Assembly: GCA_016165875.1 (NCBI GenBank)
Contig: JABBOT010000029.1
Location: 1 to 64,000, forward strand
Length of the DNA: 64,000 nucleotides
Reading direction: 5' to 3'
Source of the DNA: Acanthopleura granulata
Taxonomy: Eukaryota; Mollusca; Polyplacophora; Chitonida; Chitonidae
Position numbers and translations under genes: made by a program. Positions 1-12,960 of this stretch are shown here, piece after piece. The notes under the pieces are model-generated. The model ran no database searches, was not told the DNA's origin, and saw only the letters and a program-made list of their open reading frames with translations. Positions within the stretch are counted from its first letter, which is position 1, and every line of letters begins with the position of its first letter.

Positions 1-716
1 GTTTCTCTTTCTTTTCAGCGGTTTTGGCGTGATCAGCAGTCGTCGGGAGAACTGCCGATGGTGTTATTTTGATAGTTTTCAAAACTGATTGGCTGTGTCG
101 TCGTGGAGACTTTTTACGCCGTTTTTCGTAGATCTTGCCGTTTTGAGCATTCTGTATGTTTCTCTTTCTTTTCAGCGCTTTTGGCGTGATCAGCAGTCCT
201 CGGGAGAACTGCCGATCGTGTTATTTTGATAGTTTTCAAAACTGATTGGCTGTGTCGTCGTGGAGACGTTTTAGGCCGTTTTTTGTAGTTCCTAGCTTTT
301 TGAGCATTCTGGATGTCTCTCTTTCTTTTCAGCGGTTTTGGCGTGATCAGCAGTCCTCGGGAGAACTGCCGATCGTGTTATTTTGATAGTTTTCAAAACT
401 GATTGGCTGTGTCGTCGTGGAGACTTTTTACGCCGTTTTTCGTAGATCTTGCCGTTTTGAGCATTCTGGATGTTTCTCTTTCTGTTCAGCGGTTTTGGCG
501 TGATCAGCAGTCCTCGGGAGAACTGCCGATCGTGTTATTTTGATAGTTTTCAAAACTGATTGGCTGTGTCGTCGTGGAGACGTTTTAGGCCGTTTTTCGT
601 AGTTCCTGGCGTTTTGAGCACTCTGGATGTTTCTCTTTCTTTTCAGCGGTTTTGGCGTGATCAGCAGTCCTCGGGAGAACTGCCGATCGTGTTATTTTGA
701 TAGTTTTCAAAACTGA

Positions 717-2640
717 TTGGCTGTGTCGTCGTGGAGACGTTTTAGGCCGTTTTTCGTAGATCTTGGCGTTTTGAGCATTCTGGATGTTTCTCTTTCTGTT
801 CAGCGGTTTTGGCGTGATCAGCGGTCCTCGGGAGAACTGCCGATCGTGTTATTTTCAAAGTTTTCAAAGCTGATTGGCTGTGTCGTCGTGGAGGCGTTTT
901 AGTCCGTTTTTCCTAGTTCCTGGCGTTTTGAGTATTCTGGATGTTTCTCCTTCTTTTCAGCGGTTTTGGCGTGATCAGCAGTCCTCGGGAGAACTGCCGA
1001 TCGTGTTATTTTGATAATTTTCAAAACTGATTGGCTGTGTCGTCGTGGAAACGTTTTATTCCGTTTTTCGTAGATCTTGGCGTTTTGAGCATTCTGGATG
1101 TTTCTCTTTCTGTTCAGCGGTTTTGGCGTGATCAGCAGTCCTCGGGAGAACTGCCGATCGTGTTATTTTGATAGTTTTCAAAACTGATTGGCTGTGTCGT
1201 CGTGGAGACGTTTTAGGCCGTTTTTCGTAGTTCCTGGCGTTTTGAGCACTCTGGATGTTTCTCTTTCTTTTCAGCGGTTTTGGCGTGATCAGCAGTCCTC
1301 GGGAGAACTGCCGATCGTGTTATTTTCAAAGTTTTCAAAACTGATTGGCTGTGTCGTCGTGGAGACGTTTTAGGCCGTTTTTGGTAGTTCTTGGCGTTTT
1401 GAGCACTCTGTATGTTTTTCTTTCTGTTCAGCGGTTTGGGCGTGATCAGCGGTCTTCGGCACAAGTGCCGATCGTGTTATTTTCAAAGTTTTCAACCCTG
1501 ATTGGCTGTGTCGTCGTGGAGGCGTTTTAGGCCGTTTTTGGTAGTTCTTGGCGTTTTGAGCACTCTGGATGTTTCTCTTTCTTTTCAGCGGTTTTGGCGT
1601 GATCAGCAGTCCTCGGGAGAACTGCCGATCGTGTTATTTTCAAAGTTTTCAAAACTGATTGGCTGTGTCGTCGTGGAGACGTTTTAGGCCGTTTTTCGTA
1701 GTTCCTGGCGTTTTGAGCATTCTGGATGTTTCTCTTTCTTTTCAGCGGTTTTGGCGTGATCAGCAGTCCTCGGGAGAACTGCCGATCGTGTTATTTTGAT
1801 AGTTTTCAAAACTGATTGGCTGTGTCGTCGTGGAGACGTTTTAAGCCGTTTTTCGTAGATCTTGGCGTTTTGAGCATTCTGGATGTTTCTCTTTCTTTTC
1901 AGCGGTTTTGGCGTGATCAGCGGTCCTCGCGAGAACTGCCGATCGTGTTATTTTGATAGTTTTCAAAACTGATTGGCTGTGTCGTCGTGGAGACGTTTTA
2001 GGTCGTTTTTCGTAGTTCCTAGCTTTTTGAGCATTCTGGATGTTTCTCTTTCTGTTCAGCGGTTTTGGCGTGATCAGCAGTCCTCGGGAGAACTGCCGAT
2101 CGTGTTATTTTGATAGTTTTCAAAACTGATTGGCTGTGTCGTCGTGGGGACGTTTTAAGCCGTTTTTGGTAGTTCCTGGCGTTTTGAGCACTCTATATGT
2201 TTCTCTTTCTTTTCAGCGGTTTTGGCGTGATCAGCAGTCCTCGGGAGAACTGCCGATCGTGTTATTTTGATAGTTTTCAAAACTGATTGGCTGTGTCGTC
2301 GTGGAGACGTTTTAAGCCGTTTTTGGTAGTTCCTGGCGTTTTGAGCACTCTGGATGTTTCTCTTTCTTTTCACCGGTTTTGGCGTGATCAGCGGTCCTCG
2401 GGAGAACTGCCGATCGAGTTATTTTCAAAGTTTTCAAAACTGATTGGCTGTGTCGTCGTGGAGGCGTTTTAGGCCGTTTTTCGTAGTTCCTGGCGTTTTG
2501 AGGAGTCTATATGTTTCTCTTTCTTTTCAGCGGTTTTGGCGTGATCAGCGGTCCTCGGGAGAACTGCCGATCGAGTTATTTTCAAAGTTTTCAAAACTGA
2601 TTGGCTGTGTCGTCGTGGAGGCGTTTTAGGCCGTTTTTCG
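717..2640 (+). repeat. Higher-order satellite block, copy 1
   Basis: This run of monomers carries private variants, for example ACGTTTTATTCCGTTTTTCG near 1,043, CGGTTTGGGCGTGATCAG near 1,433 and CACCGGTTTTGGCG near 2,371. They reappear in the same order at +6,827 bp, which is 44 monomers less 81 bp of deletions. The first part also reappears at +2,512 bp, exactly 16 monomers. Such conserved order of variant monomers is the mark of block duplication by unequal exchange. Confidence 0.85.
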
Positions 2641-3228
2641 TAGTTCCTAGCTTTTTGAGCATTCTGGATGTTTCTCTTTCTTTTCAGCGCTTTTGGCGTG
2701 ATCAGCAGTCCTCGGGAGAACTGCCGATCGTGTTATTTTGATAGTTTTCAAAACTGATTGGCTGTGTCGTCGTGGAGACGTTTTAGGCCGTTTTTTGTAG
2801 TTCCTAGCTTTTTGAGCATTCTGGATGTCTCTCTTTCTTTTCAGCGGTTTTGGCGTGATCAGCAGTCCTCGGGAGAACTGCCGATCGTGTTATTTTGATA
2901 GTTTTCAAAACTGATTGGCTGTGTCGTCGTGGAGACTTTTTACGCCGTTTTTCGTAGATCTTGCCGTTTTGAGCATTCTGGATGTTTCTCTTTCTTTTCA
3001 GCGGTTTTGGCGTGATCAGCAGTCCTCGGGAGAACTGCCGATCGTGTTATTTTGATAGTTTTCAAAACTGATTGGCTGTGTCGTCGTGGAGACGTTTTAG
3101 GCCGTTTTTCGTAGTTCCTGGCGTTTTGAGCACTCTGGATGTTTCTCTTTCTTTTCAGCGGTTTTGGCGTGATCAGCAGTCCTCGGGAGAACTGCCGATC
3201 GTGTTATTTTGATAGTTTTCAAAACTGA

Positions 3229-4200
3229 TTGGCTGTGTCGTCGTGGAGACGTTTTAGGCCGTTTTTCGTAGATCTTGGCGTTTTGAGCATTCTGGATGTT
3301 TCTCTTTCTGTTCAGCGGTTTTGGCGTGATCAGCGGTCCTCGGGAGAACTGCCGATCGTGTTATTTTCAAAGTTTTCAAAGCTGATTGGCTGTGTCGTCG
3401 TGGAGGCGTTTTAGTCCGTTTTTCCTAGTTCCTGGCGTTTTGAGTATTCTGGATGTTTCTCCTTCTTTTCAGCGGTTTTGGCGTGATCAGCAGTCCTCGG
3501 GAGAACTGCCGATCGTGTTATTTTGATAATTTTCAAAACTGATTGGCTGTGTCGTCGTGGAAACGTTTTATTCCGTTTTTCGTAGATCTTGGCGTTTTGA
3601 GCATTCTGGATGTTTCTCTTTCTGTTCAGCGGTTTTGGCGTGATCAGCAGTCCTCGGGAGAACTGCCGATCGTGTTATTTTGATAGTTTTCAAAACTGAT
3701 TGGCTGTGTCGTCGTGGAGACGTTTTAGGCCGTTTTTCGTACTTCCTGGCGTTTTGAGCACTCTGGATGTTTCTCTTTCTTTTCAGCGGTTTTGGCGTGA
3801 TCAGCAGTCCTCGGGAGAACTGACGATCGTGTTATTTTCAAAGTTTTCAAAACTGATTGGCTGTGTCGTCGTGGAGACGTTTTAGGCCGTTTTTGGTAGT
3901 TCTTGGCGTTTTGAGCACTCTGTATGTTTTTCTTTCTGTTCAGCGATTTGGGCGTGATCAGCGGTCTTCGGCACAAGTGTCGATCGTGTTATTTTCAAAG
4001 TTTTCAACCCTGATTGGCTGTGTCGTCGTGGAGGCGTTTTAGGCCGTTTTTGGTAGTTCTTGGCGTTTTGAGCACTCTGGATGTTTCTCTTTCTTTTCAG
4101 CGGTTTTGGCGTGATCAGCAGTCCTCGGGAGAACTGCCGATCGTGTTATTTTCAAAGTTTTCAAAACTGATTGGCTGTGTCGTCGTGGAGACGTTTTAGG
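3229..4200 (+). repeat. Higher-order satellite block, copy 2 (+2,512 bp)
   Basis: The monomer order of 717-1687 is repeated here with the same private variants, including the ATTCCG monomer near 3,556 and the GCACAAGTG monomer near 3,970. A sub-block (about 3,700-4,042) is repeated again at 4,328-4,670, a shift of 628 bp or four monomers. Confidence 0.8.
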
Positions 4201-7200
4201 CCGTTTTTCGTAGTTCCTAGCGTTTTGAGCATTCTGGATGTTTCTCTTTCTGTTCAGCGATTTTGGCGTGATCAGCAGTCCTCGGGAGAACTGCCGATCG
4301 TGTTATTTTGATAGTTTTCAAAACTGATTGGCTGTGTCGTCGTGGAGACGTTTTAGGCCGTTTTTCGTACTTCCTGGCGTTTTGAGCACTCTGGATGTTT
4401 CTCTTTCTTTTCAGCGGTTTTGGCGTGATCAGCAGTCCTCGGGAGAACTGACGATCGTGTTATTTTCAAAGTTTTCAAAACTGATTGGCTGTGTCGTCGT
4501 GGAGACGTTTTAGGCCGTTTTTGGTAGTTCTTGGCGTTTTGAGCACTCTGTATGTTTTTCTTTCTGTTCAGCGGTTTGGGCGTGATCAGCGGTCTTCGGC
4601 ACAAGTGTCGATCGTGTTATTTTCAAAGTTTTCAACCCTGATTGGCTGTGTCGTCGTGGAGGCGTTTTAGGCCGTTTTTGGTAGTTCTTGGCGTTTTGAG
4701 CATTCTGGATGTTTCTCTTTCTTTTCAGCGGTTTTGGCGTGATCAGCAGTCCTCGGGAGAACTGCCGATCGTGTTATTTTCAAAGTTTTCAAAACTGATT
4801 GGCTGTGTCGTCGTGGAGGCGTTTTAGGCCGTTTTTCGTAGTTCCTGGCGTTTTGAGCATTCTGGATGTTTCTCTTTCTTTTCAGCGGTTTTGGCGTGAT
4901 CAGCAGTCCTCGGGAGAACTGCCGATCGTGTTATTTTGATAGTTTTCAAAACTGATTGGCTGTGTCGTCGTGGAGGCGTTTTAGGCCGTTTTTCGTAGTT
5001 CCTGGCGTTTTGAGCATTCTGGATGTTTCTCTTTCTTTTCAGCGGTTTTGGCGTGATCAGCAGACCTCGGGAGAACTGCCGATCGTGTTATTTTCAAAGT
5101 TTTCAAAACTGATTGGCTGTGTCGTCGTGGAGGCGTTTTAGGCCGTTTTTCGTAGTTCCTGGCGTTTTGAGCATTCTGGATGTTTCTCTTTCTTTTCAGC
5201 GGTTTTGGCGTGATCAGCGGTCCTCGGGAGAACTGCCGATCGTGTTATTTTCAAAGTTTTCAAACCTGATTGGCTGTGTCGTCGTGGAGGCGTTTTAGGC
5301 CGTTTTTCGTAGTTCCTGGCGTTTTGAGCATTCTGGATGTTTCTCCTTCTTTTCAGCGGTTTTGACGTGATCAGCAGTCCTCGGGAGAACTGCCGATCGT
5401 GTTATTTTGATAGTTTTCAAAACTGATTGGCTGTGTCGTCGTGGAGACGTTTTAGGCCGTTTTTGGTAGTTCCTGGCGTTTTGAGCACTCTGGATGTTTC
5501 TCTTTCTTTTCAGCGGTTTTGGCGTGATCAGCAGTCCTCGGGAGAACTGCCGATCGTGGTATTTTCAAAGTTTTCAAAACTGATTGGCTGTGTCGTCGTG
5601 GAGGCGTTTTAGGCCGTTTTTCGTAGTTCCTGGCGTTTTGAGCATTCTATATGTTTCTCTTTCTTTTCAGCGGTTTTGGCGTGATCAGCGGTCCTCGCGA
5701 GAACTGCCGATCGTGTTATTTTGATAGTTTTCAAAACTGATTGGCTGTGTCGTCGTGGAGACGTTTTAGGTCGTTTTTCGTAGTTCCTGGCGTTTTGAGT
5801 ATTCTGGATGTTTCTCCTTCTTTTCAGCGGTTTTGGCGTGATCAGCAGTCCTCGGGAGAACTGCCGATCGTGTTATTTTGATAGTTTTCAAAACTGATTG
5901 GCTGTGTCGTCGTGGAAACGTTTTATTCCGTTTTTCGTAGATCTTGGCGTTTTGAGCATTCTGGATGTTTCTGATTGGCTGTGTCGTCGTGGAGACGTTT
6001 TAGGCCGTTTTTGGTAGTTCTTGGCGTTTTGAGCACTCTGTATGTTTTTCTTTCTGTTCAGCGATTTGGGCGTGATCAGCGGTCTTCGGCACAAGTGCCG
6101 ATCGTGTTATTTTCAAAGTTTTCAACCCTGATTGGCTGTGTCGTCGTGGAGGCGTTTTAGGCCGTTTTTGGTAGATCTTGGCGTTTTGAGCATTCTGGAT
6201 GTTTCTCTTTCTGTTCAGCGGTTTTGGCGTGATCAGCGGTCCTCGGGAGAACTGCCGATCGTGTTATTTTCAAAGTTTTCAAAGATGATTGGCTGTGTCG
6301 TCGTGGAGACGTTTTAGGCCGTTTTTCGTAGTTCCTGGCGTTTTGAGCACTCTGGATGTTTCTCTTTCTTTTCAGCGGTTTTGGCGTGATCAGCAGTCCT
6401 CGGGAGAACTGCCGATCGTGTTATTTTCAAAGTTTTCAAAACTGATTGGCTGTGTCGTCGTGGAGGCGTTTTAGGCCGTTTTTCGTAGTTCCTGGCGTTT
6501 TGAGAATTCTATATGTTTCTCTTTCTTTTCAGCGGTTTTGGCGTGATCAGCGGTCCTCGGGAGAACTGCCGATCGAGTTATTTTCAAATTTTCAAAACTG
6601 ATTGGCTGTGTCGTCGTGGAGGCGTTTTAGGCCGTTTTTCGTAGTTCCTAGCTTTTTGAGCATTCTGTATGTTTCTCTTTCTTTTCAGCGCTTTTGGCGT
6701 GATCAGCAGTCCTCGGGAGAACTGCCGATCGTGTTATTTTGATAGTTTTCAAAACTGATTGGCTGTGTCGTCGTGGAGACGTTTTAGGCCGTTTTTTGTA
6801 GTTCCTAGCTTTTTGAGCATTCTGGATGTCTCTCTTTCTTTTCAGCGGTTTTGGCGTGATCAGCAGTCCTCGGGAGAACTGCCGATCGTGTTATTTTGAT
6901 AGTTTTCAAAACTGATTGGCTGTGTCGTCGTGGAGACTTTTTACGCCGTTTTTCGTAGATCTTGCCGTTTTGAGCATTCTGTATGTTTCTCTTTCTTTTC
7001 AGCGCTTTTGGCGTGATCAGCAGTCCTCGGGAGAACTGCCGATCGTGTTATTTTGATAGTTTTCAAAACTGATTGGCTGTGTCGTCGTGGAGACGTTTTA
7101 GGCCGTTTTTTGTAGTTCCTAGCTTTTTGAGCATTCTGGATGTCTCTCTTTCTTTTCAGCGGTTTTGGCGTGATCAGCAGTCCTCGGGAGAACTGCCGAT

Positions 7201-7543
7201 CGTGTTATTTTGATAGTTTTCAAAACTGATTGGCTGTGTCGTCGTGGAGACTTTTTACGCCGTTTTTCGTAGATCTTGCCGTTTTGACCATTCTGGATGT
7301 TTCTCTTTCTGTTCAGCGGTTTTGGCGTGATCAGCAGTCCTCGGGAGAACTGCCGATCGTGTTATTTTGATAGTTTTCAAAACTGATTGGCTGTGTCGTC
7401 GTGGAGACGTTTTAGGCCGTTTTTCGTAGTTCCTGGCGTTTTGAGCACTCTGGATGTTTCTCTTTCTTTTCAGCGGTTTTGGCGTGATCAGCAGTCCTCG
7501 GGAGAACTGCCGATCGTGTTATTTTGATAGTTTTCAAAACTGA

Positions 7544-9470
7544 TTGGCTGTGTCGTCGTGGAGACGTTTTAGGCCGTTTTTCGTAGATCTTGGCGTTTTG
7601 AGCATTCTGGATGTTTCTCTTTCTGTTCAGCGGTTTTGGCGTGATCAGCGGTCCTCGGGAGAACTGCCGATCGTGTTATTTTCAAAGTTTTCAAAGCTGA
7701 TTGGCTGTGTCGTCGTGGAGGCGTTTTAGTCCGTTTTTCCTAGTTCCTGGCGTTTTGAGTATTCTGGATGTTTCTCCTTCTTTTCAGCGGTTTTGGCGTG
7801 ATCAGCAGTCCTCGGGAGAACTGCCGATCGTGTTATTTTGATAATTTTCAAAACTGATTGGCTGTGTCGTCGTGGAAACGTTTTATTCCGTTTTTCGTAG
7901 ATCTTGGCGTTTTGAGCATTCTGGATGTTTCTCTTTCTGTTCAGCGGTTTTGGCGTGATCAGCAGTCCTCGGGAGAACTGCCGATCGTGTTATTTTGATA
8001 GTTTTCAAAACTGATTGGCTGTGTCGTCGTGGAGACGTTTTAGGCCGTTTTTCGTAGTTCCTGGCGTTTTGAGCACTCTGGATGTTTCTCTTTCTTTTCA
8101 GCGGTTTTGGCGTGATCAGCAGTCCTCGGGAGAACTGCCGATCGTGTTATTTTCAAAGTTTTCAAAACTGATTGGCTGTGTCGTCGTGGAGACGTTTTAG
8201 GCCGTTTTTGGTAGTTCTTGGCGTTTTGAGCACTCTGTATGTTTTTCTTTCTGTTCAGCGGTTTGGGCGTGATCAGCGGTCTTCGGCACAAGTGCCGATC
8301 GTGTTATTTTCAAAGTTTTCACCCCTGATTGGCTGTGTCGTCGTGGAGGCGTTTTAGGCCGTTTTTGGTAGTTCTTGGCGTTTTGAGCACTCTGGATGTT
8401 TCTCTTTCTTTTCAGCGGTTTTGGCGTGATCAGCAGTCCTCGGGAGAACTGCCGATCGTGTTATTTTCAAAGTTTTCAAAACTGATTGGCTGTGTCGTCG
8501 TGGAGACGTTTTAGGCCGTTTTTCGTAGTTCCTGGCGTTTTGAGCATTCTGGATGTTTCTCTTTCTTTTCAGCGGTTTTGGCGTGATCAGCAGTCCTCGG
8601 GAGAACTGCCGATCGTGTTATTTTGATAGTTTTCAAAACTGATTGGCTGTGTCGTCGTGGAGACGTTTTAAGCCGTTTTTCGTAGATCTTGGCGTTTTGA
8701 GCATTCTGGATGTTTCTCTTTCTTTTCAGCGGTTTTGGCGTGATCAGCGGTCCTCGCGAGAACTGCCGATCGTGTTATTTTGATAGTTTTCAAAACTGAT
8801 TGGCTGTGTCGTCGTGGAGACGTTTTAGGTCGTTTTTCGTAGTTCCTAGCTTTTTGAGCATTCTGGATGTTTCTCTTTCTGTTCAGCGGTTTTGGCGTGA
8901 TCAGCAGTCCTCGGGAGAACTGCCGATCGTGTTATTTTGATAGTTTTCAAAACTGATTGGCTGTGTCGTCGTGGGGACGTTTTAAGCCGTTTTTGGTAGT
9001 TCCTGGCGTTTTGAGCACTCTATATGTTTCTCTTTCTTTTCAGCGGTTTTGGCGTGATCAGCAGTCCTCGGGAGAACTGCCGATCGTGTTATTTTGATAG
9101 TTTTCAAAACTGATTGGCTGTGTCGTCGTGGAGGCGTTTTAGGCCGTTTTTGGTAGTTCTTGGCGTTTTGAGCACTCTGGATGTTTCTCTTTCTTTTCAC
9201 CGGTTTTGGCGTGATCAGCGGTCCTCGGGAGAACTGCCGATCGTGTTATTTTCAAAGTTTTCAAAACTGATTGGCTGTGTCGTCGTGGAGGCGTTTTAGG
9301 CCGTTTTTCGTAGTTCTTGGCGTTTTGAGGAGTGTGGATGTTTCTCTTTCTTTTCAGCGGTTTTGGCGTGATCAGCGGTCCTCGGGAGAACTGCCGATCG
9401 TGTTATTTTCAAAGTTTTCAAAACTGATTGGCTGTGTCGTCGTGGAGGCGTTTTAGGCCGTTTTTCGTAG
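7544..9470 (+). repeat. Higher-order satellite block, copy 3 (+6,827 bp)
   Basis: This block repeats 717-2640 in monomer order, including the ATTCCG monomer near 7,870, the GGTTTGGGCG monomer near 8,260 and the CACCGG monomer near 9,198. The similarity also runs leftwards, so that 6,828 onwards matches the window start. Confidence 0.85.
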
Positions 9471-10969
9471 TTCCTAGCGTTTTGAGCATTCTGGATGTTT
9501 CTCTTTCTTTTCAGCGGTTTTGGCGTGATCAGCAGTCCTCGGGAGAACTGCCGATCGTGTTATTTTGATAGTTTTCAAAACTGATTGGCTGTGTCGTCGT
9601 GGAGACGTTTTAGGCCGTTTTTCGTAGTTCCTAGCTTTTTGAGCATTCTGGATGTTTCTCTTTCTTTTCAGCGGTTTTGGCGTGATCAGCAGTCCTCGGG
9701 AGAACTGCCGATCGTGTTATTTTGATAGTTTTCAAAACTGATTGGCTGTGTCGTCGTGGAGACGTTTTAGGTCGTTTTTCGTAATTCCTGGCGTTTTGAG
9801 CTTTCTGGATGTTTCTCTTTCTGTTCAGCGGTTTTGGCGTGATCAGCAGTCCTCGGGAGAACTGCCGATCGTGTTATTTTGATAGTTTTCAAAACTGATT
9901 GGCTGTGTCGTCGTGGAGACGTTTTAGGCCGTTTTTCGTAGTTCCTGGCGTTTTGAGCACTCTGGATGTTTCTCTTTCTTTTCAGCGGTTTTGGCGTGAT
10001 CAGCAGTCCTCGGGAGAACTGCCGATCGTGTTATTTTGATAGTTTTCAAAACTGATTGGCTGTGTCGTCGTGGAGACGTTTTAGGCCGTTTTTCGTAATT
10101 CCTGGCGTTTTGAGCACTCTGGATGTTTCTCTTTCTTTTCAGCGGTTTTGGCGTGATCAGCAGTCCTCGGGAGAACTGCCGATCGTGTTATTTTGATAGT
10201 TTTCAAAACTGATTGGCTGTGTCGTCGAGGAGACGTTTTAGGTCGTTTTTCGTAGTTCCTGGCGTTTTGAGCACTCTGGATGTTTCTCTTTCTTTTCAGC
10301 GGTTTTGGCGTGATCAGCAGTCCTCGGGAGAACTGCCGATCGAGTTATTCTCAAAGTTTTCAAAACTGATTGGCTCTGTCGTCGTGGAGGCGTTTTAGGC
10401 CGTTTTTCGTAGATCTTGGCGTTTTGAGCATTCTGGATGTTTCTCTTTCCGTTCAGCGGTTTTGGCGTGATCAGCAGTCCTCGGGAGAACTGCCGATCGT
10501 GTTATTTTGATAGTTTTCAAAACTGATTGGCTGTGTCGTCGTGGAGACGTTTTAGGCCGTTTTTCGTAGATCTTGGCGTTTTGAGCATTCTGGATGTTTC
10601 TCTTTCTGTTCAGCGGTTTTGGCGTGATCAGCAGTCCTCGGGAGAACTGCCGATCGTGTTATTTTGATAGTTTTCAAAACTGATTGGCTATGTCGTCGTG
10701 GAGGTGTTTTAGGCCGTTTTTGGTTGTTCCTGGCGTTTTGAGCATTCTGGATGTTTCTCTTTCTTTTCAGCGGTTTTGGCGTGACCAGCAGTCCTCGGGA
10801 GAACTGACGATCGTGTTATTTTCAAAGTTTTCAAAACTGATTGGCTGTGTCGTCGTGGAGGCGTTTTAGGCCGTTTTTCGTAGTTCCTGACGTTTTGAGC
10901 ATTCTGGATGTTTCTCTTTCTTTTCAGCGGTTTTGGCGTGATCAGCAGTCCTCGGGAGAACTGCCGATC

Positions 10970-11224
10970 GTTTTCACTCGTTTTGGCGTGTTGCGCGTTA
11001 CTCGGGTTTATTCCTGGTGGTGTTCCTTTAATGGTTTTCACCCGTGATGTCATGGAACGTTTTAGTCCGTTTTTTTCGTTCTGAGCAGTGCTGTATGTTT
11101 ATCTTCGGTTTCACCCGTTTTGAGGTGTTGCGCGTTACTCGGGTTTATTCCTGGTGGTGTTCCTTTAATGGTTTTCACCCGTGATGTCATGGAACGTTTT
11201 AGGCCGTTTTTGGCGTTTTGAGCA
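10970..11224 (+). repeat. Diverged satellite-related repeat, plus orientation
   Basis: Past the last clean monomer, a related but different unit appears twice, about 137 bp apart. It contains GTTGCGCGTTACTCGGG, TTCCTGGTGGTGTTCC and GATGTCATGGAACG, and keeps the satellite words CGTTTTAGGCCGTTTTTGGCG. It looks like an older edge of the satellite domain. Confidence 0.8.
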
Positions 11225-11800
11225 GCGGGGGAAAACGAAGATAAACATACAGCACTGTTGAAAACGAAAAAAACGGCCTAAAACGTCTATCCGACGACAC
11301 AGGTGATCACGGGTAAAACCAATTAAAGGAACACCACCAGCAATACATCTGAAGAAATCAAAACACGCTAAAACGCGCACAACGCCAAAGCGGCTAAGAG
11401 CGAAGATAAACATAAAGCACTGCTCAAACGCCAAAAACGGCCTAAAACGTCTCCACATCACGGGTGAAAACGATTAAAGGAACACGACCAGCAACACACT
11501 CGAGTAACGCGCACAACGCCAAAACGGCTAAAACCGAAGATAAACATACAGCACTGTTGAAAACGACAAAAAGGCCTAAAACGTCTCCACGACGACACAG
11601 GTCATCACGCTTGAAAACAATTAACGGAACACCAACACAAATATACCCGAGTAACTCGCAACAGGCTAAAACGGGGGAAAACGAAGATAAACATACAGTA
11701 CGACGCTAAAGGTTGAGAACATTTAAAGGAACACTACCAACAATACACCCCAAGAACGCGCAACACGTCAAAACGGCTGGAAACGAAGAAAAACATCCTG
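11225..11800 (-). repeat. Diverged satellite-related repeat, inverted orientation
   Basis: From about 11,225 the same words appear as reverse complements: AAACGGCCTAAAACGTC, GGAACACCACCAGCAA, GAAGATAAACATACAGCA and ACGACGACACAGG. At least three diverged copies lie here, so the polarity of the repeat flips at about 11,224 relative to everything to the left. It decays into unique sequence near 11,800. Confidence 0.8.
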
Positions 11801-11814
11801 TCTTAATGCCAGCA

Positions 11815-12900
11815 TGGTATCCTATGCCATAGTATAGATACCAACAAAACCTCGCATGTGAATTTTCAGGAATTTTCCGTGAAAACTTTCCACTAGAGGG
11901 ATTTTGATTCTCTGACGCATCCTCTTTGGCCGCAATTTCGAAGATAAAGCTTTACTTTATTTTGTTTTATTTAACTTCTTAAGAGCAATATGGTTTTTTC
12001 TCCCATATTTTACATACCAAGAGAAAGTAGGTTTTCAGTGACTTCTCATGAAGACTGAGCACTAGAGAAGCTATATTAATGTTCACTTCATCCCCTGTGC
12101 CTACAAGATTGTGGACATATGGAAATGATTGCTTTTTTGTTTAATTACTTACGTCATTTTTTGTTTTTCTTCTCTCATCATCTAGGTAACGTGACGTGAC
12201 AGCATGTCAGTTTTCACTGAACTGTGAGGAGAATTAGGAAGCATAGAGCCAACTTTGATTGCACATTTTGGCCCCTATGCCAAGAAGAAGATGTTATCCA
12301 AGTTGGTGACATAGATGAACGGAGATTTTTTCACAAATCCTAACTTGATAGCAATATGATGTTTTGCTCCCATGTTATACATACCAACAGAAACTAGGAT
12401 GTAGATGCTCTGGGACTTCCCACGAAAACTGACCGCTGTAGGAGCGATTTTAATGATCCGAAACATCCTCCTTGGCTGCACTATGGGAGACATAGCTGCT
12501 CAACTTGATTTTTTTTTTACTTATGCCAAATTTTTTATTGTGTCACAGTGTACAGAAGATGATGTCATAGCATGTTAGTTTTTATTGAGCTGTGAGGAGA
12601 AGTAGCCAGCAGAGAGCCAATTTCGATTGTGTGCAAGTACAAGTCTTATATCCAAGGGAATTATCTGTTTCCATGGCTGTGTATAGCATTGGTCACATAG
12701 ATCAGTGCAAAACCTGCATTGAAGCCAACATGGTTTCCTTTTCTATGTCTTACATACCAACAGAAACTGGCGTGTGTATTTTCAGGGACTTCTCATGAAA
12801 ACTGAGCACTAGAGAAGCGATTTCTATGTGCACTACATCCCCTTTGGCTACATGATGGGAGACATGGCTGAACTTGATTTTTTTTTGTTTTATAGCGACT
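11815..12900. repeat. Old diverged tandem repeat, about 370-bp unit
   Basis: Recurring words include ACATACCAACAGAAACT (near 11,838, 12,014, 12,379 and 12,752), CTTCTCATGAAAACTGAGCACTAG, CTGTGAGGAGAA and GGAGACATGGCTG. Spacings of roughly 365-375 bp separate the last three copies, while the first spacing is shorter (about 176 bp), which suggests internal loss. No conserved reading frame was seen across the copies. Confidence 0.7.
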
Positions 12901-12960
12901 TATGTGGGGTTTTTTTTCCTTGTCTTTTTCTGTGTCATTTCAATTGTCCTTCATGTAGGA

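Larger units (their letters stand above)
1..10970 (+). repeat. 157-bp satellite DNA array (about 70 monomers)
   Basis: Head-to-tail monomers recur every 157 bp; each holds recognisable blocks such as CAGCGGTTTTGGCGTGATCA, CTCGGGAGAACTGCCGATCG, TTTTCAAAACTGATTGGC and GTGTCGTCGTGGAG. Two monomer classes differ before the TTTTCAAAAC block, reading GATAG or CAAAG. The array starts mid-monomer at base 1, so it continues to the left. Because 157 is not a multiple of 3, open frames of about 61 codons recur but cannot run through the array. They also begin at TTG, so they are not taken as genes. The monomers are CpG-rich compared with the rest of the window. A centromeric or heterochromatic role is possible, but nothing here proves it; no CENP-B box was seen. 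Confidence 0.97.

Noticed and set aside
717..10869. Dozens of near-identical 61-codon open frames and some 68-114-codon minus-strand frames
   Set aside because: They follow the 157-bp satellite register, start at TTG and end at the same point of each monomer. They are properties of the repeat and not genes.
1..10970. CRISPR-like regular repeats
   Set aside because: The whole 157-bp unit is repeated with no unique spacers, and the DNA is clearly animal.
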